A stretch of 64,000 bases of DNA. Origin: Algoriphagus mannitolivorans DSM 15301. GTDB lineage: Bacteria; Bacteroidota; Bacteroidia; Cytophagales; Cyclobacteriaceae. This document shows, piece after piece, positions 49,358 to 57,446 of this stretch. Within the stretch, counting starts at the first letter, position 1. Each line of letters starts with the position of its first letter. Where the stretch lies: the NCBI RefSeq assembly GCF_000429425.1, contig NZ_AUBV01000017.1:26608-90607 (forward strand), given 5' to 3'. Position numbers and translations under genes: made by a program. Under the pieces are notes generated by a model. The model had not been told where the DNA came from. It did no database searches and saw nothing but the letters and a program-made list of their open reading frames with translations.

Positions 49358-50188
49358 GTGCCGAAGAAAAAAATACAGCTGGCAATATTGGATATGTATG
49401 ATGGTGAGCCCAATCAGGGGATGCGCTGTATTCATGACATTTTATCCCGATTTTCCGATCGAATTACCTGGAAGGAGTATGATGTCAGAGGAAAAGCTGA
49501 AATCCCGGAATTGCTGGAATATGATATATTCATTTCCACGGGAGGACCGGGGAATCCATTGGAAGGTGATGGCAACTGGGATCAGAAATACTATGATTTC
49601 TTGGATCAGATCTGGATTTGGAACCAAAATCACTCTCAGAAAAAGCATCTATTGATGATCTGCCATTCTTTTCAAATGGCCTGTAAACACTTTGGATTGG
49701 GGCAATTGACCAAAAGAAAATCCACCTCTTTTGGAGTGATGACCATTCATAAGACTCCGGAAGGAATGAACGACCCGCTCTTTCAGGATTTAGCTAATCC
49801 ATTTTGGGCGGTCGACTCCAGGGATTATCAGGTGATTCAGCCAAACCTGCGAAAATTCAAGTCTCTGGGGGCAAAAATCATCGCTCTGGAAAAAATAAGA
49901 AACCATGTGGAATACGAGCGGGCGATTATGGGAATCCGGTTTGGAGAAGATATCGTCGGCACTCAGTTTCATCCCGAAGCCGACGCTGTCAGCTTTTTGG
50001 AGCATTTGAAAAAACCCATGGTTCGTGAAAAAATCATTGAACTGAAAGGAAAAGCCAAATTCAGATCCATGCTCGAAGATTTGGTGGATGAAAATAAGAT
50101 TTATAAAACCAACGAGACCTTGATTCCGAATTTTTTGGAACAGGCTCTTCGTAAAATCAAAAATTCCCAAACGCCATCCTTGACCTGA
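49358..50188 (+). CDS. Class I glutamine amidotransferase-like protein
   Basis: 276 residues from a GTG. The GATase1 fold is seen in FISTGGPGNPLEGDG (oxyanion loop), LLMICHSFQMAC (Cys102 nucleophile elbow) and GTQFHPEAD (His205-Glu207). A short C-terminal region follows (KGKAKFRSMLEDLVDENKIY). Active triads hydrolyse gamma-glutamyl bonds, either supplying ammonia or acting as a peptidase. In this operon it may cleave or supply nitrogen for the ligases. It is followed one base later by the second ATP-grasp gene. Confidence 0.83.
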   Translation: MPKKKIQLAILDMYDGEPNQGMRCIHDILSRFSDRITWKEYDVRGKAEIPELLEYDIFISTGGPGNPLEGDGNWDQKYYDFLDQIWIWNQNHSQKKHLLMICHSFQMACKHFGLGQLTKRKSTSFGVMTIHKTPEGMNDPLFQDLANPFWAVDSRDYQVIQPNLRKFKSLGAKIIALEKIRNHVEYERAIMGIRFGEDIVGTQFHPEADAVSFLEHLKKPMVREKIIELKGKAKFRSMLEDLVDENKIYKTNETLIPNFLEQALRKIKNSQTPSLT

Positions 50189-50189
50189 T

Positions 50190-51380
50190 ATGATAGAAGC
50201 TTTCCGCAATCGCTTTAATGCCGAATTTTCCGAGGAAAAGTACAAGGCATTTTTGGAGGATTTGGCCAGTGATTTTGATTATTCGCCTACCTTCAGGATT
50301 GCGGAAACTCCCTTTTTCATTCCTAAATCACTCCAAAAACAATTGTTGGAGGCATGTGATCAGGTCATAGATTTCATCAAAAGGCCGGATTTCAAAACCA
50401 TCACTCAAAGGTCGATAGAGCTAAATACTGCCGTGCCCAATGAGGATGATCACACCCAGTTTTTGGCCATAGATTTTGGGATATGTGAAGAGGAGGGGAA
50501 GGCTATTCCAAAGCTGATTGAGGTGCAGGGTTTTCCCTCTATTTTCAATTTTCAGTTTAATCTCTACCGGAAAATTCTGAAATATTACCCTTTCTTGAAG
50601 GACTATTCTCCATATCCCGAAGGAGTGGATGAGGATAAATACCTGGAAATTCTGAAAAAAGTGATTCTAGGAAAATTTGAAAAAGAGGAGGTTGTATTGC
50701 TTGAAATAGAGCCAGAAAAGCAAAACACCAAAATCGATTTCTATTATGCCCGCAGGGATCTTGGAATTCCACTCGTTTGCGTGACGGAGGTGCTCAAAGA
50801 AGGGAAGAAGCTATTTTATATAGATTCCGAGGGTAAAAAGATTCAAATTCGACGAGTCTATAATCGGGTGATATTTGACGAACTGGACTTGCGAAAGGAT
50901 CTTCAGCTTCAGTTTAGTTTTACAGAGGAGTTGGATGTGGAATGGGCCGGTCATCCTAATTGGTACACCCGGATTTCCAAGTTTATTCTTCCGTATTTAC
51001 ATGGGCCCTATTTCATTGAGACTACCTTGCTCAGCGAGCTCAAGGAGATTCCAGAGGATTTGGAAAATTATGTCCTAAAGCCATTGTTTTCCTTTTCGGG
51101 TTCAGGAGTCATTTTCCACGTCAAAAGGGAAGATGTAGAAGCGGTCAAGGAGAAAGATCTGTACATTCTTCAGAAAAAAGTCCACTACCTACCGGTGATT
51201 CAGGCGCCAGATGGAAAGGTAAAAGTGGAGGTAAGGATCCTTTGCCTTTGGCCAAGTGAGGACGAAAGCCCGACCATTGTGGGTAATTTGGCCCGGTTGA
51301 GCAGAGGGGAAATGATCGGAGTCAAGTTTAATAAGGACAAGGATTGGGTAGGAGGATCAATTGGCTTGTTTGAGAAATAA
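50190..51380 (+). CDS. Divergent ATP-grasp protein
   Basis: 396 residues, soluble. The ATP-grasp features are weaker but visible: PKLIEVQGFPSIFNFQ, a Lys-Gly-rich nucleotide loop in YVLKPLFSFSGSGVIFHV, YILQKKVHY and the C-terminal VEVRILCLW with GEMIGVKFNKDKDWVGG. The order of motifs recalls glutathionylspermidine-synthetase-like ATP-grasp proteins. It is the last gene of the operon and the only one with no obvious named relative. Role inferred: second bond-forming step in the same pathway. Confidence 0.65.
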   Translation: MIEAFRNRFNAEFSEEKYKAFLEDLASDFDYSPTFRIAETPFFIPKSLQKQLLEACDQVIDFIKRPDFKTITQRSIELNTAVPNEDDHTQFLAIDFGICEEEGKAIPKLIEVQGFPSIFNFQFNLYRKILKYYPFLKDYSPYPEGVDEDKYLEILKKVILGKFEKEEVVLLEIEPEKQNTKIDFYYARRDLGIPLVCVTEVLKEGKKLFYIDSEGKKIQIRRVYNRVIFDELDLRKDLQLQFSFTEELDVEWAGHPNWYTRISKFILPYLHGPYFIETTLLSELKEIPEDLENYVLKPLFSFSGSGVIFHVKREDVEAVKEKDLYILQKKVHYLPVIQAPDGKVKVEVRILCLWPSEDESPTIVGNLARLSRGEMIGVKFNKDKDWVGGSIGLFEK

Positions 51381-51382
51381 AA

Positions 51383-51408
51383 AAAGCTGAGCAATCACGC
51401 TCAGCTTT
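51383..51408. terminator. Bidirectional intrinsic terminator
   Basis: AAAGCTGAGC and GCTCAGCTTT pair perfectly around AATCAC, with A runs and T-rich ends. It ends the amide-ligase operon (2 bases after the last stop) and also pyrE on the other strand, whose stop is at 51414. Confidence 0.88.
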
Positions 51409-51413
51409 CCGAT

Positions 51414-52058
51414 TTATTGTTTCCAGCTTCCTGGGTCTTTTCTCCATTCCCCTAAGGAATCCAAGACGTCCTCATTGATGTATTTTCTTTGGACTGCTCT
51501 TGGCAAAAGGTGGTCATAATTACACAAGCACACTAATTTAACACCGGCATTTTCGAAGTTTTTGGCAGCCACATCAAATCCGTAACTGAAGATTGCCACC
51601 ATACCCAGAACTTCAAAGCCTGCAGCTTTAAGATCTTCTGCAGCTTTCAGTGAACTTCCGCCAGTTGATACCAAATCCTCAACGACTACCACTTTTTGTC
51701 CCGGAGTAACTTTGCCCTCGATCATATTTTCCATGCCATGGCCCTTTGGCTTAGAGCGGACGTAGATAAAAGGCAAATCCAATTCATTGGCGATCAAGGC
51801 TCCTTGAGGAATCCCTGCCGTTGCTACTCCAGCGATTGCTTCGGCCTCAGGGAAAAAGTGCATCACGCTTTTGACTAATTGGTCTCGGATGAGTTTTCTG
51901 ACTTCTGGAAAAGAAAGAGAAAGCCTGTTGTCACAGTAGATGGGAGATTTCCAGCCAGAAGCCCAAGTGAAAGGTTTTTCGGGTTGGAGACGAATAGCCT
52001 GAATTTCAAGCAGCTTATCTGCCACCTCGGCGGCAGTTCCTAAATCTAAAATTTCCAT
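51414..52058 (-). CDS. pyrE: Orotate phosphoribosyltransferase
   Basis: 214 residues from ATG 52058; the frame extends 40 residues upstream without family similarity and into the divergent gene's promoter region. It shows FTWASGWKSPIYCDNRLSLS, GVATAGIPQGALIANELDLP, VRSKPKGHG and the PRPP-binding motif VVVVEDLVSTGGSS. It makes OMP in pyrimidine synthesis. It converges with the amide-ligase operon and is divergent to a NUDIX gene. Confidence 0.95.
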   Translation of the reverse strand: MEILDLGTAAEVADKLLEIQAIRLQPEKPFTWASGWKSPIYCDNRLSLSFPEVRKLIRDQLVKSVMHFFPEAEAIAGVATAGIPQGALIANELDLPFIYVRSKPKGHGMENMIEGKVTPGQKVVVVEDLVSTGGSSLKAAEDLKAAGFEVLGMVAIFSYGFDVAAKNFENAGVKLVCLCNYDHLLPRAVQRKYINEDVLDSLGEWRKDPGSWKQ

Positions 52059-52155
52059 AGGATCAAAATTAACAGATAATGGAAGTATAAGATTGTACCA
52101 CCTGAATTTTTTGTGCATTTTTGGCCAAACCAGCAGAATATTTTCCGTTTCTCCC

Positions 52156-52842
52156 ATGAAGATTTTTGTCAATGACAAGCCCTTGGAGCTGATCAGCTAT
52201 GAAGAAATTGATCCCTCAAAAACGTACGAGCATATCTATACCCAAAGGGATGAATTGCCGGCGGAAGTAGAATGGGAGGAAGATGTGATCTTTCATGAGC
52301 CTTCTCATGACTTGATCATTAGGCTACTTTATATGTTGCGGACCCGGAAAATGAAAAAGTTAGACTCTGTCACCTTGGTCACTAAGGATAAAAGGGCCTT
52401 GAAAGCATTTGTTAAAAGCAGATTCCTGATTGTCAAAGCTGCAGGAGGGATTGTTTCCAAAAAGGATAAAGTCCTGATGATTTTTAGGTTAGGCAAATGG
52501 GATTTTCCAAAAGGGAAATTCGACCGAGGAGAGACTCCCGAGGCATGTGCCAAAAGAGAAGTGGAGGAAGAATGCAATATCAAAGTTAAAATGGGTCCCC
52601 ATGTCGTCAATACTTGGCACACTTATACCCAAAACAGAAAATCCATCCTTAAGAAAACCTACTGGTACGCCATGGAGTCTGCCAATGATTCTGCGATGAA
52701 ACCACAGCAGGAGGAGGGAATTGAGGATATTTTATGGATGACAGAAGCAGATGCAAAAACTGCCCTGATTAATTCCTATCCATCCATGAGGCACCTGTTC
52801 AAGCAGTACCTAAAAAAACACATGAAATCTCAGATTTTGTAA
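52156..52842 (+). CDS. NUDIX hydrolase
   Basis: 228 residues from ATG 52156. A non-NUDIX N-terminal domain of about 95 residues precedes AAGGIVSKKDKVLMIFRLGK and a full NUDIX box (GKFDRGETPEACAKREVEEE). It hydrolyses a nucleoside diphosphate linked to another group; the substrate is open. It overlaps the convergent coaD by 13 bases at its end. Confidence 0.9.
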   Translation: MKIFVNDKPLELISYEEIDPSKTYEHIYTQRDELPAEVEWEEDVIFHEPSHDLIIRLLYMLRTRKMKKLDSVTLVTKDKRALKAFVKSRFLIVKAAGGIVSKKDKVLMIFRLGKWDFPKGKFDRGETPEACAKREVEEECNIKVKMGPHVVNTWHTYTQNRKSILKKTYWYAMESANDSAMKPQQEEGIEDILWMTEADAKTALINSYPSMRHLFKQYLKKHMKSQIL

Positions 52843-53285
52843 GGGAGATATTCCGATACATCACCTCCGTATCGGTGCACTTCCCGGATAATTGTAGAGC
52901 TGATCGGGGCAAATTGCGGAGAAGTAATCAAAAAAACTGTTTCCAGATCTTCATTGAGATACCGGTTCATTTGACTGATGGTATTTTCGTATTCGAAATC
53001 AGTCGTATTTCGTAGCCCTCTCACCAAAAATTTTGCACCGAGTTTTTTGGCAAGGGTAGAGGTAAGTTCATTGTACACTACCACTTTGACTTCCGGCATG
53101 GATTGATACACGCTTTCGATTTTTGGAACCACGTAATCAATGTCGAAATACCGGTTTTTCTTAGTCGAATTGTATCCGATCCCGATCACGACTTCATCAA
53201 ACAATTCCAGACTTCTCATCACGATATCATGATGGCCTTTGGTAAATGGATCAAAAGATCCCGGAAAAATGGCGATTTTCTTCAT
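52830..53285 (-). CDS. coaD: Phosphopantetheine adenylyltransferase
   Basis: 151 residues. The nucleotidyltransferase start IAIFPGSFDPFTKGHHDIVM carries the TxGH motif, and LVRGLRNTTDFEYENTISQM and ISSTIIREVHRYGGDVSEYL match CoaD. It makes dephospho-CoA in CoA synthesis. It follows the DUF3822 gene by three bases, a pair often linked in Bacteroidota. Confidence 0.96.
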   Translation of the reverse strand: MKKIAIFPGSFDPFTKGHHDIVMRSLELFDEVVIGIGYNSTKKNRYFDIDYVVPKIESVYQSMPEVKVVVYNELTSTLAKKLGAKFLVRGLRNTTDFEYENTISQMNRYLNEDLETVFLITSPQFAPISSTIIREVHRYGGDVSEYLPYKI

Positions 53286-53288
53286 GGT

Positions 53289-54107
53289 TTAGTCCATTTG
53301 CCAATTGGCTTCGAATAGATTTTCAGACTTCAGGTGCTTGAATCCATGTCCGTAATTCTGGTTGGCATGGGGCTTTATTAGTCGGAAATGATGGAAATAA
53401 TTGCTTCCCCATTCCTGTGTGATCCCGCTGTTTTCAGATGCCCCAAAGACACTTACCCGGGCATATTTTCGGTCAAACTGCAGTTGTTCCATAGTAATGG
53501 AGACATATTTGACCACATCGTCATTTCCTCCAATTTCAAAAATATTGAACATGCTCAGCTCCTGATCTGTGAAGGCTGCGATGTAGATATGGCTTTCGAA
53601 GTAGTGTACCAGGATTTCCTGACCGATCAGGTTGAACCTTTCCTTAAACAAATAAGATAGAAAGGAGCATGCTCCGTGGTAAAAGCTAACTTCAGGAAAT
53701 CTTGCATCCAGAGATTTTTTCTGATGTTCAGAAATAGAGGAGACAAGATTGAGGTTATTGCTGTCCAGACCACAATGGAAATAATGGTACTTACCAGAGG
53801 GCTCACCGGAAAATTTTAGGTATTCTGCCGCCTTTTCTTGCTGGAATAGCATTCCAGGAACAAGGGTAAATATGGGGTGGTGGAGATATACTTTGATCGG
53901 AACATCCTGCTTGAGGAGTTGGTCTGAATTCAATAAAAAATCCAGATGACCTGTTCCTACATCCATGTGATGATGGATAGCGATATTGGCACCGTTTTGG
54001 TCTTTTGCGAAGACGAAGGCGGTTTTGGGATATAAAAAAAGTGATAAGCTCGCTGTGTCTTCCACATCAAACTTATCACTTTTATAAACTTTGATTTCAG
54101 TTTTCAA
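53289..54107 (-). CDS. DUF3822 family protein
   Basis: 272 residues, soluble, with SLFLYPKTAFVFAKDQNG, VKVYLHHPIFTLVPGMLF and EILVHYFESHIYIAAF, a pattern that suggests an actin-like ATPase-fold relative. I assign DUF3822 from sequence and from its usual position beside coaD. Function is unknown. It overlaps nothing and lies 10 bases after the next upstream gene. Confidence 0.8.
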   Translation of the reverse strand: MKTEIKVYKSDKFDVEDTASLSLFLYPKTAFVFAKDQNGANIAIHHHMDVGTGHLDFLLNSDQLLKQDVPIKVYLHHPIFTLVPGMLFQQEKAAEYLKFSGEPSGKYHYFHCGLDSNNLNLVSSISEHQKKSLDARFPEVSFYHGACSFLSYLFKERFNLIGQEILVHYFESHIYIAAFTDQELSMFNIFEIGGNDDVVKYVSITMEQLQFDRKYARVSVFGASENSGITQEWGSNYFHHFRLIKPHANQNYGHGFKHLKSENLFEANWQMD

Positions 54108-54117
54108 AAGCGTGGGA

Positions 54118-54702
54118 TTATTTCCAGTTACCTTCCGTGGATGCGTCAGTTCTGGAGCCTACTCTCAAGGCTTTCTCGTTATTGTTCAGTCTTCTCTTAG
54201 GGTTTACAGGCGCTGGGTCACGGATTTCGAATACGTTAACCATGTATCCGCCAGTTTTCTCAACTTTATCAGCAAAGAATTCGAATTGCTTTCCTCCGGA
54301 ACCTGGAACTACTGGAAGTAATTCTAGATTGAAGTCAGGATATTTTCTTTCGTTGAAAAGAGAGTCCATTACAGTGACAGAACCCAAAGTATCGAAAGTA
54401 ACGGTGATTTGCTCAGCACCGTAATCCAACAATTTGGTAGTTTCAGTTCTTTGTACCAACCAGATTTGACCTTCTTCGATAAACATTCTCAGGGAATCCC
54501 AAGTGCTTGCGTATTTGTTGTTGGAAGCTTGGTAAGCGAGCTGAGCATCACGAAGCATTTCAAGTTTCTGGATAGTAGCAGCCTCAAGAAGGGCAATTCT
54601 TTTTTCTTCTTCTACGACGTCATTGACACCTTTCCATAGAAGGTAGCCCAAGACCACGGCAGCTGCAAAGAACACTAAGGATAGAACTTTAGTAAGATTC
54701 AT
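54118..54702 (-). CDS. Membrane-anchored hypothetical protein
   Basis: 194 residues with one N-terminal helix (LTKVLSLVFFAAAVVLGYLLW), a coiled-coil-like stretch (VVEEEKRIALLEAATIQKLE) and a soluble C-terminal part facing the periplasm. No recognised domain. It precedes DUF3822 and coaD in the same direction, so it may share their transcript. Confidence 0.7.
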   Translation of the reverse strand: MNLTKVLSLVFFAAAVVLGYLLWKGVNDVVEEEKRIALLEAATIQKLEMLRDAQLAYQASNNKYASTWDSLRMFIEEGQIWLVQRTETTKLLDYGAEQITVTFDTLGSVTVMDSLFNERKYPDFNLELLPVVPGSGGKQFEFFADKVEKTGGYMVNVFEIRDPAPVNPKRRLNNNEKALRVGSRTDASTEGNWK

Positions 54703-54752
54703 TTTAGATAAGATTTAGAAATCTGGTTAAGGTTGAAGGTTTTTAAAACGTG

Positions 54753-55262
54753 CTATTTTATAGAATTATTTCCAAAATTAAAATATCCTTTCCACAATCC
54801 TAGGTCAGGAAGAGTTTTAATTCCCCAAAAAACGGGATGAAGGGAATCTTTTGGAAGTTTTTTGAGCTGATCTAGGTCCATCCACGCAATATCTAACAAA
54901 ATCTGCTCTCCGCCTTCCATCTCCGGGTCCAAGCCCAAGATCAGGTTTCCACCGGTTCTTTTGACTAAAAAGAAATGCTCCATGGCGTGAAGCGGTGGAT
55001 CCAGATACTCATGAACAAACAAATAGGAGTCAATTTGAATTTCCAATCCCGTTTCCTCTAGAAATTCTCTCTCTAAGTTATCGACGGCGGATGTTCCGAA
55101 TTTCATTCCCCCTCCGGGTACAGACCAAAAGATCCTTTCGGGACCCATGTGGTGCTTGACCATCAGGATTTTTTCATTTTCAATCAAAACACCATTTACC
55201 CGGCTTCGGAGCCGATTTCCAAATTTTGCTTCGATTTCTTTGCTGATTTGATCTTGGGGCAT
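54753..55262 (-). CDS. NUDIX hydrolase
   Basis: 169 residues. The NUDIX box lies in GGGMKFGTSAVDNLEREFLE, continuing E-T-G, after LIENEKILMVKHHMGPE. It is divergent to the helicase gene, with only 14 bases between the starts, so their promoters overlap. Substrate unknown. Confidence 0.88.
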   Translation of the reverse strand: MPQDQISKEIEAKFGNRLRSRVNGVLIENEKILMVKHHMGPERIFWSVPGGGMKFGTSAVDNLEREFLEETGLEIQIDSYLFVHEYLDPPLHAMEHFFLVKRTGGNLILGLDPEMEGGEQILLDIAWMDLDQLKKLPKDSLHPVFWGIKTLPDLGLWKGYFNFGNNSIK

Positions 55263-55276
55263 TTACCTTCGTTGAT

Positions 55277-56722
55277 ATGGGTAAAGATAGTCAGGCAAAG
55301 ATTAAGCCCTCGGAGCTTTTAATCAAATTTTTTCCGTTTTCTCCTACTGCGGGCCAAGCGTCCTTTTTCCAGCTAATGAATTCTTTCTTGGAAAAAAGTC
55401 CAGAGGAAAAGCCCACGTTTGTCCTAAAAGGGTATGCTGGTACCGGTAAAACCTCATTGATTTCTGCTTTGGTAAAGATTCTTCCCCGAATGGATATGCG
55501 GGCGCTTCTATTGGCTCCCACAGGTAGAGCGGCCAAAGTCATGAGTAATTACTCGGGCAGAGGTGCCTACACGGTACATAAGATTATCTACAAACCGAAA
55601 GGTGATCCCGGAACCATGGGAGGGGGATTTATCCTTCAAAAAAATTATTACAAAGACACGCTATTTATTGTGGATGAGTCCTCCATGCTGGCAGACGAAG
55701 GAGGAATGTCCGGAAATTTGCTTTGGGATTTGATTCAATTTGTCTTCTCGGGGAAAGACAACCGATTGTTGTTGGTGGGGGATACTGCCCAGCTTCCTCC
55801 TGTCGGAAGTGAGTATAGTCCTGCTTTGGATGCAGGATATTTGCAAAGACATTTTAGACTTCAGGCTGGAGAGATTGAGCTTACCGAAGTTATGAGACAA
55901 AGACTGGAGTCGGGGATTCTATACAATGCCACACTTTTGCGTCAACTCCTAAAGCAAGATCAGCCCAGCATACAACTTTACACTTCCGGTTTTAAGGATA
56001 CTTTTAAGATGACTTCTGAGCGCTTGGAAGACGGACTGCGCTATGCCTATGACAAATTCGGAACGGAAAACACAACCATTGTCACCCGTTCCAACAAAGC
56101 GGCTGTACAGTACAATCAATACATTCGGAGAATCATTCATTTTTATGAAGATGAGGTGAGTTCTGGGGATTTGCTGATGATTGTCAAAAACAACTACACC
56201 TACATGGCTGAATCCGATAAAGTCAACTTTTTGGCTAATGGAGATATGGTCGAGGTGATGAAAATCCGGAATTTTGAGGAAATGTATGGATTGAGGTTTG
56301 CCACCTTGGAGCTAAGATTGTTGGATTATCCGGAAGAGCCTTATTTCGAAGCCAAAGTGATTTTGGACACGCTCTATTCTCCAAGTCCATCCCTAACACG
56401 GGATCAGTACCGAAGTCTTTATGAACAAGTGGCGGAGGATTATGCCGATGTAGCCAATAAAACCGAAAGACAGGAATTGATCCGAAAGGATCCCTATCTC
56501 AATGCCCTTCAGATCAAGTTTGCTTATGCTCTCACTTGCCACAAGGCCCAAGGTGGACAATGGAAATCGGTATTTGTAGATCAGGGATATTTAAAAGAGG
56601 ATCAAGTGGACAAGGATTTTGTGCGTTGGCTGTACACTGCAATGACTAGAGCCAGCGAGGAGCTTTATTTGGTGAATTTCTCTCCCCAGTTTTTCACTTC
56701 TTCCAAAAAGGAAGTGGATTAA
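55277..56722 (+). CDS. RecD-like superfamily 1 AAA+ DNA helicase
   Basis: 481 residues. VLKGYAGTGKTSLISALV (Walker A), LLAPTGRAAKVMSNYS (Ia), FIVDESSMLADEGG (II), LLLVGDTAQLPPVGS (III), TCHKAQGGQW and WLYTAMTRASEELYL (V/VI) are all present. This is the short, stand-alone RecD/ATP-dependent exonuclease-like form common in Bacteroidota. It should unwind DNA 5' to 3' in repair. It is divergent to the NUDIX gene. Confidence 0.92.
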   Translation: MGKDSQAKIKPSELLIKFFPFSPTAGQASFFQLMNSFLEKSPEEKPTFVLKGYAGTGKTSLISALVKILPRMDMRALLLAPTGRAAKVMSNYSGRGAYTVHKIIYKPKGDPGTMGGGFILQKNYYKDTLFIVDESSMLADEGGMSGNLLWDLIQFVFSGKDNRLLLVGDTAQLPPVGSEYSPALDAGYLQRHFRLQAGEIELTEVMRQRLESGILYNATLLRQLLKQDQPSIQLYTSGFKDTFKMTSERLEDGLRYAYDKFGTENTTIVTRSNKAAVQYNQYIRRIIHFYEDEVSSGDLLMIVKNNYTYMAESDKVNFLANGDMVEVMKIRNFEEMYGLRFATLELRLLDYPEEPYFEAKVILDTLYSPSPSLTRDQYRSLYEQVAEDYADVANKTERQELIRKDPYLNALQIKFAYALTCHKAQGGQWKSVFVDQGYLKEDQVDKDFVRWLYTAMTRASEELYLVNFSPQFFTSSKKEVD

Positions 56723-56870
56723 TACCGTGTAAAGGCCAATTCACACTTTTTAACAAGGAGTTAAAATGAACTTTGGCAAGGTATTTTCACCTTTATGTAT
56801 CAAAGCGAGCTTCTCGATTCTTTGAAGCCTGCGAAAAAAGAAGAATATTTAAACTGTAAATTATACGATT

Positions 56871-57269
56871 ATGAAAAAGCTAGGAATCTTATTCAGTCTA
56901 TTTGCCTTTGTCTTGGTGTTTGGAGCGAATGCTCAAACCACAGGATCTGGAGCAGTGATTTCTTTCAAAGAAAAACAAGTGGACTTTGGAGACATTGTTC
57001 AGGGTGATAAAGTGGAGCATACCTTTGTCCTCACTAACTCAGGAACAGAGCCATTGGTGATTTCCAATGTCGCAGCAACCTGCGGGTGTACCGTTCCAGA
57101 ATGGCCAAAAGCTCCAATTGCTCCCGGAAAAACTGCTGAAATCAAAGTTTCCTTTAACTCTGCCGGAAAAATGGGTAAGCAAAACTCGATTGTAAGAATT
57201 TATTCCAACGCCACTGAGCCGATCGAAAAAGTATCATTGATCTCCAATGTTTTGCCGAAGACAAAGTGA
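56871..57269 (+). CDS. DUF1573 secreted protein
   Basis: 132 residues with a signal peptide (LFAFVLVFGANAQ). One ASH/DUF1573 Ig-like domain: KQVDFGDIVQGDKVEHTFVL, TNSGTEPLVISNVAATCGC, APGKTAEIKVSFNSAGK. The conserved CGC motif is present. These are common, uncharacterised periplasmic or surface proteins in Bacteroidota. It ends at a strong terminator. Confidence 0.9.
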   Translation: MKKLGILFSLFAFVLVFGANAQTTGSGAVISFKEKQVDFGDIVQGDKVEHTFVLTNSGTEPLVISNVAATCGCTVPEWPKAPIAPGKTAEIKVSFNSAGKMGKQNSIVRIYSNATEPIEKVSLISNVLPKTK

Positions 57270-57289
57270 TTCTAACCTTAAAATCATCT

Positions 57290-57318
57290 AAACCCGTCTT
57301 AAACAGACGGGTTTTTTT
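57290..57318 (+). terminator. Intrinsic terminator after DUF1573 gene
   Basis: AAACCCGTCT and AGACGGGTTT form a ten-pair stem around TAAAC and run into GTTTTTTTG. It begins 20 bases past the stop. Confidence 0.93.
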
Positions 57319-57446
57319 GTGGAGTTAATTTCCCGACCCGGGTATTCTTTGGGTTTTATTTCCTTAGATGATACATACTTTGGGAATTGATTGGACTCAA
57401 GGAACCTCCTGTTCAATTCCTAAGTTACTTTTTTATAATTTTCAAC

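Noticed and set aside
52059..52178. N-terminal 40-residue extension of PyrE
   Set aside because: No family match and it runs into the start of the divergent NUDIX gene; ATG 52058 fits the family start.
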